A DNA stretch of 64,000 bases from NCBI GenBank assembly GCA_018466975.1, contig CM031553.1:992001-1056000 (forward strand). Reading direction: 5' to 3'. Below, piece by piece: positions 21,943 through 32,634 of this stretch (positions are counted from its first letter, which is position 1; every line of letters starts with the position of its first letter). Below the pieces are notes generated by a model that saw nothing but the letters and a program-made list of their open reading frames with translations, was not told the origin of the DNA and did not search any database. The DNA comes from Sparassis latifolia (Eukaryota > Basidiomycota > Agaricomycetes > Polyporales > Sparassidaceae). The position numbers and the translations under genes are program-made.

Positions 21943-24900
21943 CTATCGTTACCCCAGTTCTGCAATCGGGTCTAGTTCTGCAATTTCGCAATTCCACCTC
22001 ATTCCACTGTAGCACAAATCACGAAAAAATATGTACTGAACTCACATCATCCTGTATGCCTTGGATATAAATTTTGAAGTACCATGTACGAAGGGAATGT
22101 GTTACAAAAGTGAGAATTACTGCTTTGCAGAGCTAGTCTGCTTTCCTGGCTGGTTTCCTACCCAAAGTTTCACGGAAAAATTTCACACAGTAGTAGCAGG
22201 TCACTAAATCTTCTCAACCGGCATAAAGAATAGGTAGGAGATGCAATGTTCTATGTGCTAGAACCCACCGAACGCCGATTGCAAGACTGGTGTGACACTA
22301 GGATTTGCAGGTTGAAACTCCGCTCGGCAATTCACACGTGGGTGGCAATTGCACTTCACGTCCGTGTTCAAGTCTGTTTGACCTGCGCGCGGCACGCTCT
22401 TTTCTGCAACACTCTCCTTTGGCTGTCAGCTATCACACCTTACATCTGGTCTACTTTACACAATATCTAACTTGCAATATGCCTCGGGCTGCTGTTCTCC
22501 GCAAGAAGGGCCTCACCATTCAAAACTGGGAAGCAAAGATTCAACAGGCTGTCGATGGCGTCAAGAACGGCACCTATGCTACACCCAAGATTGCTGCTTG
22601 CGCGCTCGGTATTGACTCTCAGTACACCACAATCTGGCGACGGCTCAACAATAAGACACGACCGCAATGCGAGGCCCATCAAGCCAAGCAACTTCTCAAC
22701 CATGTGCAGGAGCGCACTCTTGTAGCATGGACGAAGTGGCTGGGATTCACTGGTCAGCCGGTGACGAGAGAGATGATCTCTCTGAAGGTCAAGGCTCTGT
22801 GTGGAAAGGACCCGAATCCCAAGTGGATTGAACGGTTCCTAATGCGGAATCCCGACTGCACTATGGGGCGACCGGCTGGTTTGGATCTGAAGCGGGCTAG
22901 TGCGTTTAACTATACTACTGTCAACCACCACTTCGAAGAGCTCCAGAAGACTATCGACCTCTATGACATTCCTCCGTGCAACATGTTTAACTTTGACGAG
23001 ATTGGGATCCAGCTTGGAGGGGGTCGGAAGGGATCGCGTGAGCAGTTCTTCTTTGCCTCAGAGGACCAGAGCCACTACAAACTGAAGAGCGATGACCTGG
23101 AGCTTGTGACTGTTCTAGAAACTGTCTGCGCTGATGGCTCATCTACTGTGAAGCCTGGTTTTGTCTTCGCGGGTGTCAAGATGTGTGAAGAGTGGATTTC
23201 CGAGGAGGACGGGATTTTGTAAGTCAGATTTGCTCTTGTGCTGCCAATACTCATGTTTCTGCAGCCTTGCTACCACCGATAATGGCTGGACAGATGACCA
23301 TGTGTCCCAGGAGTGGTTCCAGAGAGCGTTTATCCCTGCCGCCAAAGCTCATAGTGATTCTTCGAAGCCAGTGCTTCTGGTGTTTGATGGTCATGGATCT
23401 CATGTTACATACAAGATGATTACTATTGCAGAGAAGGAGAACATTGTTCTTTATTGTCTGCCATCTCATACGACTCATCGACTTCAGCCCTGTGACGTGG
23501 GGGCATTTGGACCACTGAAGAGAGCATGGAATCGTAAGTGTGATTCATTCCTTGAGTCCACTGGAATACCCGTGTGAGCAAAGGATGTGGTGGGGTTATA
23601 TTTAGCTGCACGGCAAGAAGCTTTCAAGGTCGAAATGATCAAACAGGCATGGCAAAAATCTGGGATTGATTCAAATCCTGAAGGTTCGAAGGTACAGTGC
23701 AATCCATCCATCTTCACGGCAACCGACTTCGCTCCAAGTGTCACCACTTCAACTCAAGTACATCTCCCGGATGGATTTCCAATTGCCAGTACATCACTGT
23801 CTACTCCTGGTGCATCATCATCCACTGCTAGTGCACCATTGTCTACCACTTGCGACTCACCTTATGATGTGCCCGATGCACCCGAATCTTGCTTGGGCAG
23901 TGATGAAGAAGAAGACGACCCGGATTTGCCAGCAGGTATGCCATCGGCAACCACGACATCCTCCGCCATCGCCAGACTCCGGTCTCCCAGCTTGATTGCA
24001 GATGTATCGGCCGCTCCATCAACACAATTGCCTGATCTAGGCCCTCCACCCCAATACAATGATGACAGCTCAGATTCTGACTTCTCGGACACGGGCTATG
24101 ATTCGGAGATTCGAGAAAAGCTCGCAAAGCTCAGAAGACAATGAAATAAGGCTTGAGAACACCGCGACACAGCTGTTTCACACGCAATCTTGGCTGGTAA
24201 TCATATCAAGTTGCTTCAAGCCAGGCTGAACACAAAGACGTCCAAGAAGCGCAATGGTCACATTGTGCATATCGGCGGCTGTGTGACTATGTCTGATGAA
24301 GCGCGTGAGGAGGCTTTGCAACAGAAGTTAGCGCGTGACGAGAAAGCCAAGAAGACACAAGAGACCCAACAAAAGCAGGAGGATGCATGAGTCGAGGTGC
24401 GTGCTCATCGTCAGCAGAACGGCCGTACAGGTATGAAATTCGTGGGTGCCTTGAGCAGCCAGAAGCTCCCTGTTCTTCGTGACATTGCCTGGAGCTTGGA
24501 GCTACCAGAGGACGGTAAGAAAGACCAGCTTATTGCCCGCATTAAGGCCTACTTTGACAGGGACGAGAACTCGGTGCTTCGTAACAACAATCAGTTTGCC
24601 GAAATATTCGCAACACATGGTTCAAAGCGGCGCGCAGCTGTCCTTACTCAGGAAAACACACGGAATGGCAACGACAATGCAGAGCTGGGTCCTAGTCAAC
24701 GACAGTTTGCGGAGCCTCTTACCAATGCACTCTCAACTCCTGCACTGTGGCAGTACAATCCACTACCATATGCAGGCTCAGCACAGTGGCCGGCACTATA
24801 TGGCATACCATACGGTATGCCGTATATACCTCAGTCATCTTTTACAGTGTGCGAGCAGCCTGTGTCAACAACAGCTCATGAAGAGTCACACACTCCTGTA

Positions 24901-25305
24901 CCAGCTCTTACATACCCTTAGTATTCCTTCTCTCATGTACCATATGGACCTCCATATACTCAGAGCTAGCTTTAAATCAAATACATTTATTGTTTTCCGT
25001 CTGTGGCACGAGCTTGAGCTGCAATTGCAGAACCGGTGAGTGTGAGCGGAGTTTGAACGAAAAAGGAAGCGGCACCACGGCAATGTGTGACATTGTGTGA
25101 CCGATAATGCAATCTGGCAGGCAAACGACACCTCTCGCCGTGTTCGCTCTCAGCATCACACAACATCACCGAAAAATTTGAGCATTGTGGAGGAGGTAGT
25201 TTATATGTTGCGCTTTCAATTAAAAAAAATTCAAGCAAATTGGGCTTGGTTTGAAGGAATGGTGCTAGAGTTGCAATCGTGATTGCAGAACTGGGGTAAC
25301 GATAG
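21943..25305 (+). mobile_element. pogo/Fot1-like DNA transposon (decayed)
   Basis: A 3363-bp element with terminal inverted repeats CTATCGTTACCCCAGTTCTG at the left and the complement at the right, flanked by TA on both sides (21941-21942 and 25306-25307). The empty site survives in the inverted right arm of the outer element, where CGCTG-TA-AGACGG is uninterrupted. TA duplication and the DDE transposase inside place it in the Tc1/mariner superfamily, pogo/Fot1 branch. It is the later insertion into the outer element. Confidence 0.9.
22479..24921 (+). pseudogene. pogo-type DDE transposase, four in-frame TGA stops
   Basis: Transposase gene with exon 1 22479-23218, an intron 23219-23264 and then one frame to 24921. 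It has an N-terminal CENP-B/psq-like HTH region (TIQNWEAKIQQAV ... ACALGIDSQYTTIWRRL), a second HTH, and a DDE core with NFDEIG, LVFDGHGSH and the LPSHTTHRLQPCDVGAFGPL block. A C-terminal helical segment (SQKLPVLRDIAWSLELPEDG ... LIARIKAYFD) resembles a SAP DNA-binding domain. The frame is broken by TGA at 23575, 24142, 24154 and 24388, and all four can arise from CGA by a C-to-T change. The protein would stop within the catalytic region, so this copy should not move by itself. Confidence 0.88.
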
Positions 25306-26042
25306 TAAGACGGCTGGCCAAACTCGTCATCCGGATTGTTCCGAGCTTATGCAAGCCTACGTTTCTCGCAGGAACTTTGAGGTAAACCCTACTGTAGGTC
25401 TTATTTTGTGGGGCACGAGCAGCCCCAAACTGGTTGCTTATCACGCGCCGCAGTGCGCCCGCTGCCTCACAACATCACGCGGGCATGGGAAAGAGACTCG
25501 CAAAGGCCGGAGCTAATGTCAGATGGGTGTTTCCTCATTCTGCAAGCATCAGTAGGTACCAAGCTGCACCTTCAACTTCACCTCCCTCAGGCAGTCAACT
25601 ACCAAAATTATTGCACTGGCAGACTGACAGTGATGCATGATTGGGGCCTCCTCATTTAACTGGAGTAAATTTGAGCACCTAAGAGTAAATATTCTTCCAT
25701 TCTCTGATATCTTTGCATGATGTTGTGAGGCAGCGGGCGCACTGCGGCGCGCGACAAGCAACCAGTTTGGGGCTGCTCGTGCCCCACAAAATAAGACCTA
25801 CAGTAGGGTTTACCTCAAAGTTCCTGCGAGAAACGTAGGCTTGCATAAGCTCGGAACAATCCGGATGACGAGTTTGGCCAGCCGTCTTACAGCGTTCTCC
25901 TCCTCTTAGTGCTCGTCCTAATCCGGTAATTTTCGATAAAAAGGGTAAGTCTCATAAAACATATATCACATGATCTCCTAAAACATGCGTGCTAGGATAA
26001 AGGAACGAGAACGCTGTAACGACGGATGGTTTTAGGAGCCTG

Positions 26043-26646
26043 GCGTCCTACTAGTACGGTCTACTTAAACTTTGTTTAAACTGGACTGTTGTAAACCCAT
26101 CGTAGGGTTAGGGGTTTTACGGGCGCCCGCATTTGACTCCGATGTACCTTACCTTATATGTACTTACAGAGTACAACCGCTGGTTGAAATACATAAAGAA
26201 CTTGGCAGGTGTACCTCTGAGAACGCCCGGAGACGATGATAATAATGAGAGAAGAATGATTCTTCTTGCATTCAACGACGGTCTACGCCGGCGGCAACCT
26301 ACGCGTGAATCAGGATATGGTACAACAACCCAGGTCTATCCTATAATTACATCTACGGGGTATAGCTGAAAATATTGTTTACAAGAGGAGTAGAAATATT
26401 TGCAAGACAAATGCGTAGATAGCTTGCTCTTCGAGAGGACTTGGAGAAATAGCAAACCTGACGTCGGTATTTTCGCCAATCAGTATCAGCAACGAAAAGC
26501 GCGGGAGAACACCACCTACAAACTGGCAGAAGGGGCTATTAATATGAACAATGGAATGCGAAAGGCGAGATATTGAGGTGCTGAAAACGATCATGAGCTG
26601 AGGTTCCCTCCATCAAAGAAACGGCCCAACCAATAAATAGGGTATT
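26043..26646. other. Intergenic, transposon to pheromone 4 tail
   Basis: About 0.6 kb of apparently unique sequence with no gene. A near-CaaX string (CTIS) on the minus strand at 26310-26324 has no start codon upstream and was rejected. Confidence 0.5.
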
Positions 26647-26790
26647 TCATGCCACCACACATGACACTATCTGATTTCCTGAATCCGAGTAATCATGATT
26701 GACTGGGAGGCAAGACTCTGTAGAGAAGAGTGACGGAGAGGGGTCTAGAGGCGGCAGGACGAAGGTCTCTATGGGTTCGAGTAGGTCCAT
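26647..26790 (-). CDS. Pheromone precursor 4 (CaaX CVVA)
   Basis: A 47-residue minus-strand precursor beginning MDLLEPIETFVLPP and ending SGNQIVSCVVA before TGA. The CaaX box is Cys-Val-Val-Ala. LPVN followed by HD at about residues 29-33 corresponds to the PVNED of pheromones 1 and 2 and probably marks maturation, giving a peptide of about a dozen residues. It lies between the transposon block and pheromone 5, in the interval leading to R5. Confidence 0.9.
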   Translation of the reverse strand: MDLLEPIETFVLPPLDPSPSLFSTESCLPVNHDYSDSGNQIVSCVVA

Positions 26791-27479
26791 AATCGCGCTG
26801 AGGGTACTACGGTGCGGTCGCTGGTAGGCTGATATGTGGGGGTATAGCTGGTGAGATTAGGCAAAGAACAGAGAGAACGGCTTATGTATCTTCACCGCAT
26901 CCCTATGGAATCTATCCAATTTGGACGTCAATGAACAGACGGCCATTGTCCTTGTCGGAGAATAAGCAAGCGAGCTGGGTACGCCATGGCCATACCCGGG
27001 ACCCCATTGTTCGCTAGCATCCGGCAATTATGTGTGACAGGTGTCGCCCGTGTGAATTTGAACAAGCTCACCGTCGAGACCCATATGAACGAACTCAGGT
27101 TTCAGGGATTGGCGGGTGACTCAGAAGAATCGAGCAAGAGAGCAACAAGATTTAATGACCGATATCGTGACTTTTGATTACAAGTACTAGTACATACGTA
27201 CACAATACCAACGTAAATACGAAAGGTGCGAAAATTATAATCAAGCGGTATCCTCGTTGTAGCGCACAACACTCGCGTTCAAGAAAGGTGAATCGGAAGG
27301 AAATAAGCTGAATTGGCTCGGAATGAGTATCGTCGTTATCCTGAGAGTGAAGCGCGACATACCTTAGGAATACGGTGCCTAGAAAAGTCCGAGTGAAAGC
27401 ATGGTAGTCGGGGGAGTCTTCTTCATCTGTGAGAGCTCGATGAGCAGGTGCGTCAGGGAACTTGAATTGGCGAATGGCC
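26791..27479. other. Intergenic between pheromones 4 and 5
   Basis: About 0.7 kb holding the promoter of pheromone 4 and the 3' side of pheromone 5. A 125-codon minus-strand frame at 27152-27529 overlaps the end of pheromone 5 in another frame and has a hydrophobic C-terminus. I do not recognise it and think it is chance. Confidence 0.45.
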
Positions 27480-27608
27480 TTACGCAACGATGCAGTAAAC
27501 CCCACTCCTATCGCTGTAAGTCTCCTCATCGAGAGGAATATCTTCTGCTCGAAAAAATTTGGCTCGGGAATCCTCTAAAATCGGAGGAATACTCTGGAAG
27601 ACATCCAT
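27480..27608 (-). CDS. Pheromone precursor 5 (CaaX CIVA)
   Basis: A 42-residue minus-strand precursor beginning MDVFQSIPPILEDS and ending SDRSGVYCIVA before TAA. The CaaX box is Cys-Ile-Val-Ala. The Asp-Arg pair before SGVYC fits the usual charged maturation site. I chose the ATG at 27608 because MDxF is the typical start. An in-frame ATG at 27650 would give 56 residues beginning MYRSSASS, and the frame stays open further upstream to a GTG. It is divergent from R5, whose start is at 28007. Confidence 0.85.
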   Translation of the reverse strand: MDVFQSIPPILEDSRAKFFRAEDIPLDEETYSDRSGVYCIVA

Positions 27609-28006
27609 AGAAGCGCTATGTATATCAGAGGATGCAGAAGAGCGATACATGCTGGGGAAGTAGAAATTGAACGGCGAACGACCAGGTTGCAGAATGGGGG
27701 TAAAAATTTGAGTCACAACCGGAGACGTCTTATTTCATTATATACTCGAACACAATGTACTAGTGATAAGGCATGCGAAGCAGTACTTATTAATATGAGA
27801 TCTTCATTAGAACATTCATGTCCTAATAAGGAAGCTCATTAGCCGGATTAAGTGACACATCACGTGCCACTGAAGTTCATTGTTTGGGCCCATGGAAGTT
27901 CCGCATTGTCCGTGGTGGCCCGCTAAACTTCTGCATTGTCTATAGTGACCTTTTGTCAGGACGTATAAACTCTCATATGGTGTGCCTTTGTGCTATACCC
28001 TTCGCC
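27609..28006. promoter_or_regulatory. Shared upstream region of pheromone 5 and R5
   Basis: A 0.4 kb interval between divergent pheromone and receptor starts, the same arrangement as pheromone 3 / R3. It includes the repeated phrase TCCGCATTGTCCGTGGTGG / TCTGCATTGTCTATAGTG at about 27898-27948, whose function is unknown. Confidence 0.4.
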
Positions 28007-29765
28007 ATGGCCGATCCGACTTATCCCTTGTTCACAGTTTTTGCTTTCTTGGGTTTCGTCCTTGCCCTTGTACCGCTGCCGTGGCATCTGCACGCTTGGA
28101 ATGCTGGAACATGCATCTATATGCTGTGGACGTCACTGGCCAGTCTTATAGAATTTGTGGACTCCATCGTATGGCGAGATAGCGTGCGGATTGTCGCGCC
28201 TGTGTACTGCGATATCAGTGGGTGGTGCCTAAGTGTTTGCCGATTTGTGTGGCTGATGTCGGAATTCGGTGTAGCTACCAAATTTCTGATTGGTGCAGGG
28301 GTTGGTATACCTGCCGCGTCCTTGTGTATTAATCGCCGCCTATACACCATTGCAACTACCAAGGTCGTCTCCATTACCCGTCGGGACGTGCGTACACCCT
28401 TTACGACACATTATTTGATACTGAATCACCGTCGGCTTTACAGAAACGAAACACAGTTCTCATTGACCTTGCTATCGCGGTGGGAATTCCCGTGATGGTG
28501 ATGGTACTGCGTGCGTTCTATTTCGCCTGCTCGGACTTATTTTTGGCACTGATTATCACCATCTAATAGACTACGTCGTTCAAGGCGAGTTCCTATCACC
28601 TGAGGCTGTGAGTACATGATTTCTGACTGTACCGCAAACAGGCCATCGTTTCAACGTTATTGAAGAGGTGGGATGTACACCCACCATTTACAACACTGCA
28701 CTTGCGTACCCACTTGTCAACATATGGCCATTATTACTGGGATGTGTGTCCTTTGTATATGCCGGTGAGTCTTATGAATTCGTTGTAAGGTTTGACTTGG
28801 CTGATGGGACCATGCGCAAAGCGCTTACTCTCCGTGCATTTTGGATTCGCCGCGTACAGTTTAACAAGGTTCTTTCCACGACCAACGCCTTGACGATCAG
28901 CCGATACTTCCGCCTCATGCTGCTCGCGTTCCTGGACATGTCTTGCACTATCCCCCTCACTGCATACAGCATCTATGTCAACAACAAAGGTGTCACTTTG
29001 GCGCCTTGGATCTCATGGTCGAATGTCCACTATGACTTCTCTTTCATCGATCAGATTCCTGCGGTAATTTGGAAGTCCAACCCGTCCTTTGTTATCTCCG
29101 TTCAGATGGGTCGCTGGATTTATCCGTGTTGCGCCATTGTGTTCTTTTTACTGTTTGGATTTGCCCAAGAAGCGCGAAGACACTATCGTGTTGCATTCTG
29201 GACAATCGCGAAGCGCTTTGGCTTCCATCCTACTATCCCCCAGGCTTCTGTGAAAAGTCCATTTGGGTATGCATGAGTCGTCATTGACGTTATCTTCCCA
29301 TTTGCTGATATTCGTGTATACAGGTATCCACTTGCGGCGAAGGACGGCAAGACTGAAACTACCGATACCCTTCCTGCCTATGCGCCTCCTACGCCCGTCC
29401 GCCGCAAGCGGCCGGAGTCACTATCATCGTCTCTCGCTGGCAGCGTGCTTGATGTCGATCTCGAGAAGGCATTGGACTCTCCTTTCCCTTTAAATGACGA
29501 TAATTTTTCTCGTCACGATCCGTTGCCATCCCCACAGCTTTCCGAGCCTTGCAATACTGAGACCGCAGGAGGCTCTCCTTTGGAATCTCGCATAGTGATC
29601 TCTGAGGAATACCCTGCGAGCATATTTCCCTTCCAGGGTATGCACGAACAATCCGATCTTGCCTCTGTCTCTTCACCTCCGCTGAGCCCGATCACACCCA
29701 CCGTCCCACCCGATCCCGCGACGCACCAGCCGACTTCTCCTGATCCAAGTGGTCATTCATTCTGA
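28007..29765 (+). CDS. STE3-type pheromone receptor R5
   Basis: Receptor with exons 28007-28217, 28275-28387, 28444-28510, 28570-28584, 28642-28764, 28822-29266 and 29324-29765 (471 aa, frame exact). It starts MADPTYPLFTVFAFLGF. Marks include LPWHLHAWNAGTC, VYCDI, PAASLCINRRLY, VVQGHRFNVIEEVGC, ISRYFRLMLLAFLDM, PWISWSNVHYDFSFIDQIP and LFGFAQEARRHYRV. Exon sizes equal those of R3 and R6. The intron after the 15-bp exon starts GCGAGT, a GC-AG intron where R6 has GTAAGA. The C-terminal tail contains RRKRPESLSSSLAGS, nearly repeated in R6. It is divergent from pheromone 5 and in tandem with R6. Confidence 0.92.
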
Positions 29766-30343
29766 ATTTATTTACTATTCCATTCCTTGCCGTTGATGCT
29801 TTGTATCATTATTCAGACAATCCTGCTTAGTTGCCACTGTACTTCTACAAGACGCACACTACATTCGTTTCCCCGGCGTCTTCTCTCTGCGTCGTGTTAT
29901 GTTCACGCATATCTACGGTGCAGATTACTTGCAATGCATTAGAATGTAATATCATTACCTCAGCCATGCACAGCACGCTCCTGGATGGAATTACAGGTGC
30001 TCGGACTCTTCCGAGGTTACTTATTATGCTTGGGTGTGAACACAGACTATAATTAAGATCTGAGGCAATTAATCATCGATGTCAGAGAAGCAGTGCCCTG
30101 GAGGGATTAATGCACAGCGACGTGTTCGGGAACAAGGGGAGTGCAGTTTGCGGCCGTTCTCATTGTGCCACAGATGACCACGTGATCGCGTTGCTAAGCT
30201 CAGAGCAAAGGTTGCTTTTTCCATTGTCCGTCCGAATTGCAAGTCCGTCTAGCAAATTGAAGTCTCGTATATCTGTAAGCTCCACTATATATGTCGTTGG
30301 TAGTATTGTTCCTCCCACCCCAGCTTTGGTCGCAACGATCATC
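29766..30343. other. Intergenic between tandem R5 and R6
   Basis: About 0.6 kb with R5's 3' end and R6's promoter. Both strands were searched for CaaX endings and none with a plausible start was found. Confidence 0.55.
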
Positions 30344-32101
30344 ATGGGCGATCCCACTTACCCAGGCTTTTCTGTCTTTGCCTTTCTTGGATTCTTCATC
30401 GTGCTCATTCCTATGTCATGGCATCTGCAGTCTTGGAATGCTGGAACTTGCATCTTTATGCTCTGGGCATCCCTCGCAAGCTTGGTTGAATTTGTTGACT
30501 CCGTCGTTTGGAATGGCAATACACGAGATGTGGCTCCTGTATGGTGCGACATATGTGAGTCTGACCGCCTTGGCAGATTCCGCTTCTCTGACTGAGTCTT
30601 TTGTTGTGCAGCCACGAAGTTCTTGATTGGTGCAGGCGTTGGCATACCGGCTTCAACGATGTGCATCAACAGACGTCTCTTCAAGATCGCTTCAGTTCGT
30701 TCTGCAACTACTACGTATGAAGAGGTGCAGTCTCGTTATATATTGTCGCTTCTCATACTCAACGGTGTTCAGCAACGTCGCGCCGTGTATGAAGACGTTG
30801 CTATTGCCGTCGTAATCCCAGTGATAGTTATGACTCTCCGTGAGTGCCACAGCTCTTCTTCCATATGGAAGGCTGATCAAAGGGTTGTCGATAAATAGAT
30901 TACGTCGTACAAGGTAAGAGCACTATCTTTGGGTTGTTCTATTACTCATTCTATCACGAGCTAGGTCACCGTTTCAATATCCTTGAGAACATAGGATGTA
31001 CGCCCGACATCTTTAATACGCCAGCAGCATATCCTCTTGTATACATTTGGCCTGTTGTGCTTGGCCTCGTGTCGTTCGTTTATGCAGGTGTGTCTTCCGC
31101 TTGAATCGATGTTCATGCGATACTGATACGACAGAAGCTCTCACATTGCGTTTGTTTTCCCTCAGGAGGGCGCAATTTGATGAATTCATTACTTCTAACA
31201 ACGCACTGACTGTCAACAGATATCTCCGGTTAATTCTATTTTGCTGCGCGGATATGTGTTGCTCTGTCCCTCTCAGCGCATTCAGCATTTATATCAACAA
31301 TGCGGGTGTCGAGATCGCGCCTTACATCTCCTGGGCTAACGTTCACTACAACTTTTCTAGAGTGGATATCGTCCCTTCCGGAATCTGGACAAGCAGTCGT
31401 GCTTACTACATCTCGGTTCAGATGGGTCGTTGTATTTATCCAGGGTCAGCATTTCTATTCTTCCTCCTGTTTGGGTTCGCCGAAGAGGCTCGAAGACACT
31501 ATCGCTCTGTATTCCGGGCTATTATGAAGCGTGTCGGTGTCTATCCTGTTGTGCAGGACGTGGAAGATGTTGAAGGTCCATCTTCGCCTAACGCTCCTCG
31601 GTATGTATCTTTGTTCCGTTCTTCCTGGTTTTCTGATGATGGTTATTCAGGTTCTCATGGCGTGTCACGGAACGCATGAGTGCATACGTTGATGGCCTAC
31701 CTGTTTACACACCGCGGACACCTATTCGTCGCAAGAATCCGGAGTCTCTGCCGTCGTCTCTTGCTGGTAGCGACATCTACAGCGACGTCGAAACTGGATC
31801 GCAGTCTCCTCTTCGCAATTCCTCTCCGGTCAAACATGACAGTGCTTCCTCGCTTCGGGACCCGCAGCTCTCAACGAGACATTCGGAAAATTGCGATATC
31901 GAGACCGACCCTAGCTTACCGCTGGATTCTCGCATCGTCATCTCTGAGGAGTTTGCTTCCGAGTTTTCCCTGCCTGCGGAGGCGCATGCATCTGGTTCTG
32001 CCTCTGCCCCTTCCTGGCCCGCCCTGGTGCTAACTGACCACCCTGTGACCACACGACATTCATCTGGTGTTTCAATTGAAGCGACTGTCGAAACTGCGTA
32101 A
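30344..32101 (+). CDS. STE3-type pheromone receptor R6
   Basis: Closest relative of R5 in the window. Exons: 30344-30554, 30612-30724, 30773-30839, 30899-30913, 30965-31087, 31138-31600 and 31651-32101 (480 aa). Exon 6 could instead start at 31135 (CAG acceptor), adding one codon. It starts MGDPTYPGFSVFAFLGF. Marks include MSWHLQSWNAGTC, VWCDI, GHRFNILENIGC, VNRYLRLILFCCADM, PYISWANVHYNFSRVDIVP and LFGFAEEARRHYRS. The tail carries RRKNPESLPSSLAGSD, as in R5. All introns are GT-AG. R5 and R6 lie in tandem and probably arose by duplication. No pheromone gene lies between them. Confidence 0.92.
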
Positions 32102-32634
32102 TGTACCTGGTTTCTGCTGCTGCTTTGCTTCGTCGTTGCGCATGTATGACTATGTATTTGCCTCGTTGTCAAGTCTGTATCTAACACATTCGTTTCCTAT
32201 CTTGTTCGGCGAACTGCCAACCCTCCTTCTTTAGCCCATCCGATAAGTACTATTCACAGTTCGCCGGAATGTACAGTATTCACCTACTCGCAACTCGGAG
32301 AATAGATATATATATTATAAGACTGACTCTGGCTTAGAGCGAACTGGCAGTCACGGCGATGAACGAGTAAGAGTAGAACACATCTATTACGCTACACGCC
32401 AGTGCGGACTTTGGTGGTCTACAGATTGTACAGGTACATACGAATACTTATTGATAACGGGGGAGTCCGATGGAAGGAACGGCGAAAGTATCAGAGCAAA
32501 AGAACGACGTACGAGGATGCTAGCGATACAGTGAGGGAGGGGGGGCGATGATTAGGGGTCGGTATGTGTAGTGGGCAACGCAAGAGGACTCGAAGGTGCT
32601 GAGTGGATGACGTCGTCCATCCACCACAATGTTC
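32102..32634. other. Intergenic between convergent R6 and R7
   Basis: About 0.5 kb between the 3' ends of two convergent receptors. No coding signal or CaaX motif was found on either strand. Confidence 0.6.

Larger units (their letters stand above)
20775..26042. mobile_element. Outer long-arm DNA element, invaded twice
   Basis: The ends are inverted: CAGGCTCCTAAAACCATCCG at 20775 and its complement ending at 26042. They are flanked by GCATCCTAC (20766-20774) and GCGTCCTAC (26043-26051), a probable 8-9 bp target duplication with one mismatch. The right arm (about 25717-26042, 326 bp) is continuous. The left arm is the same sequence split in three pieces, 20775-20829, 21835-21942 and 25306-25477, by two later insertions. 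Removing these leaves an element of about 0.9 kb with long inverted arms and a 240 bp core without coding capacity, so a MITE- or foldback-like non-autonomous transposon. A related single arm sits at 37099-37357. Confidence 0.85.

Noticed and set aside
26310..26324. CTIS plus stop on the minus strand
   Set aside because: No ATG between the upstream stop and the motif.
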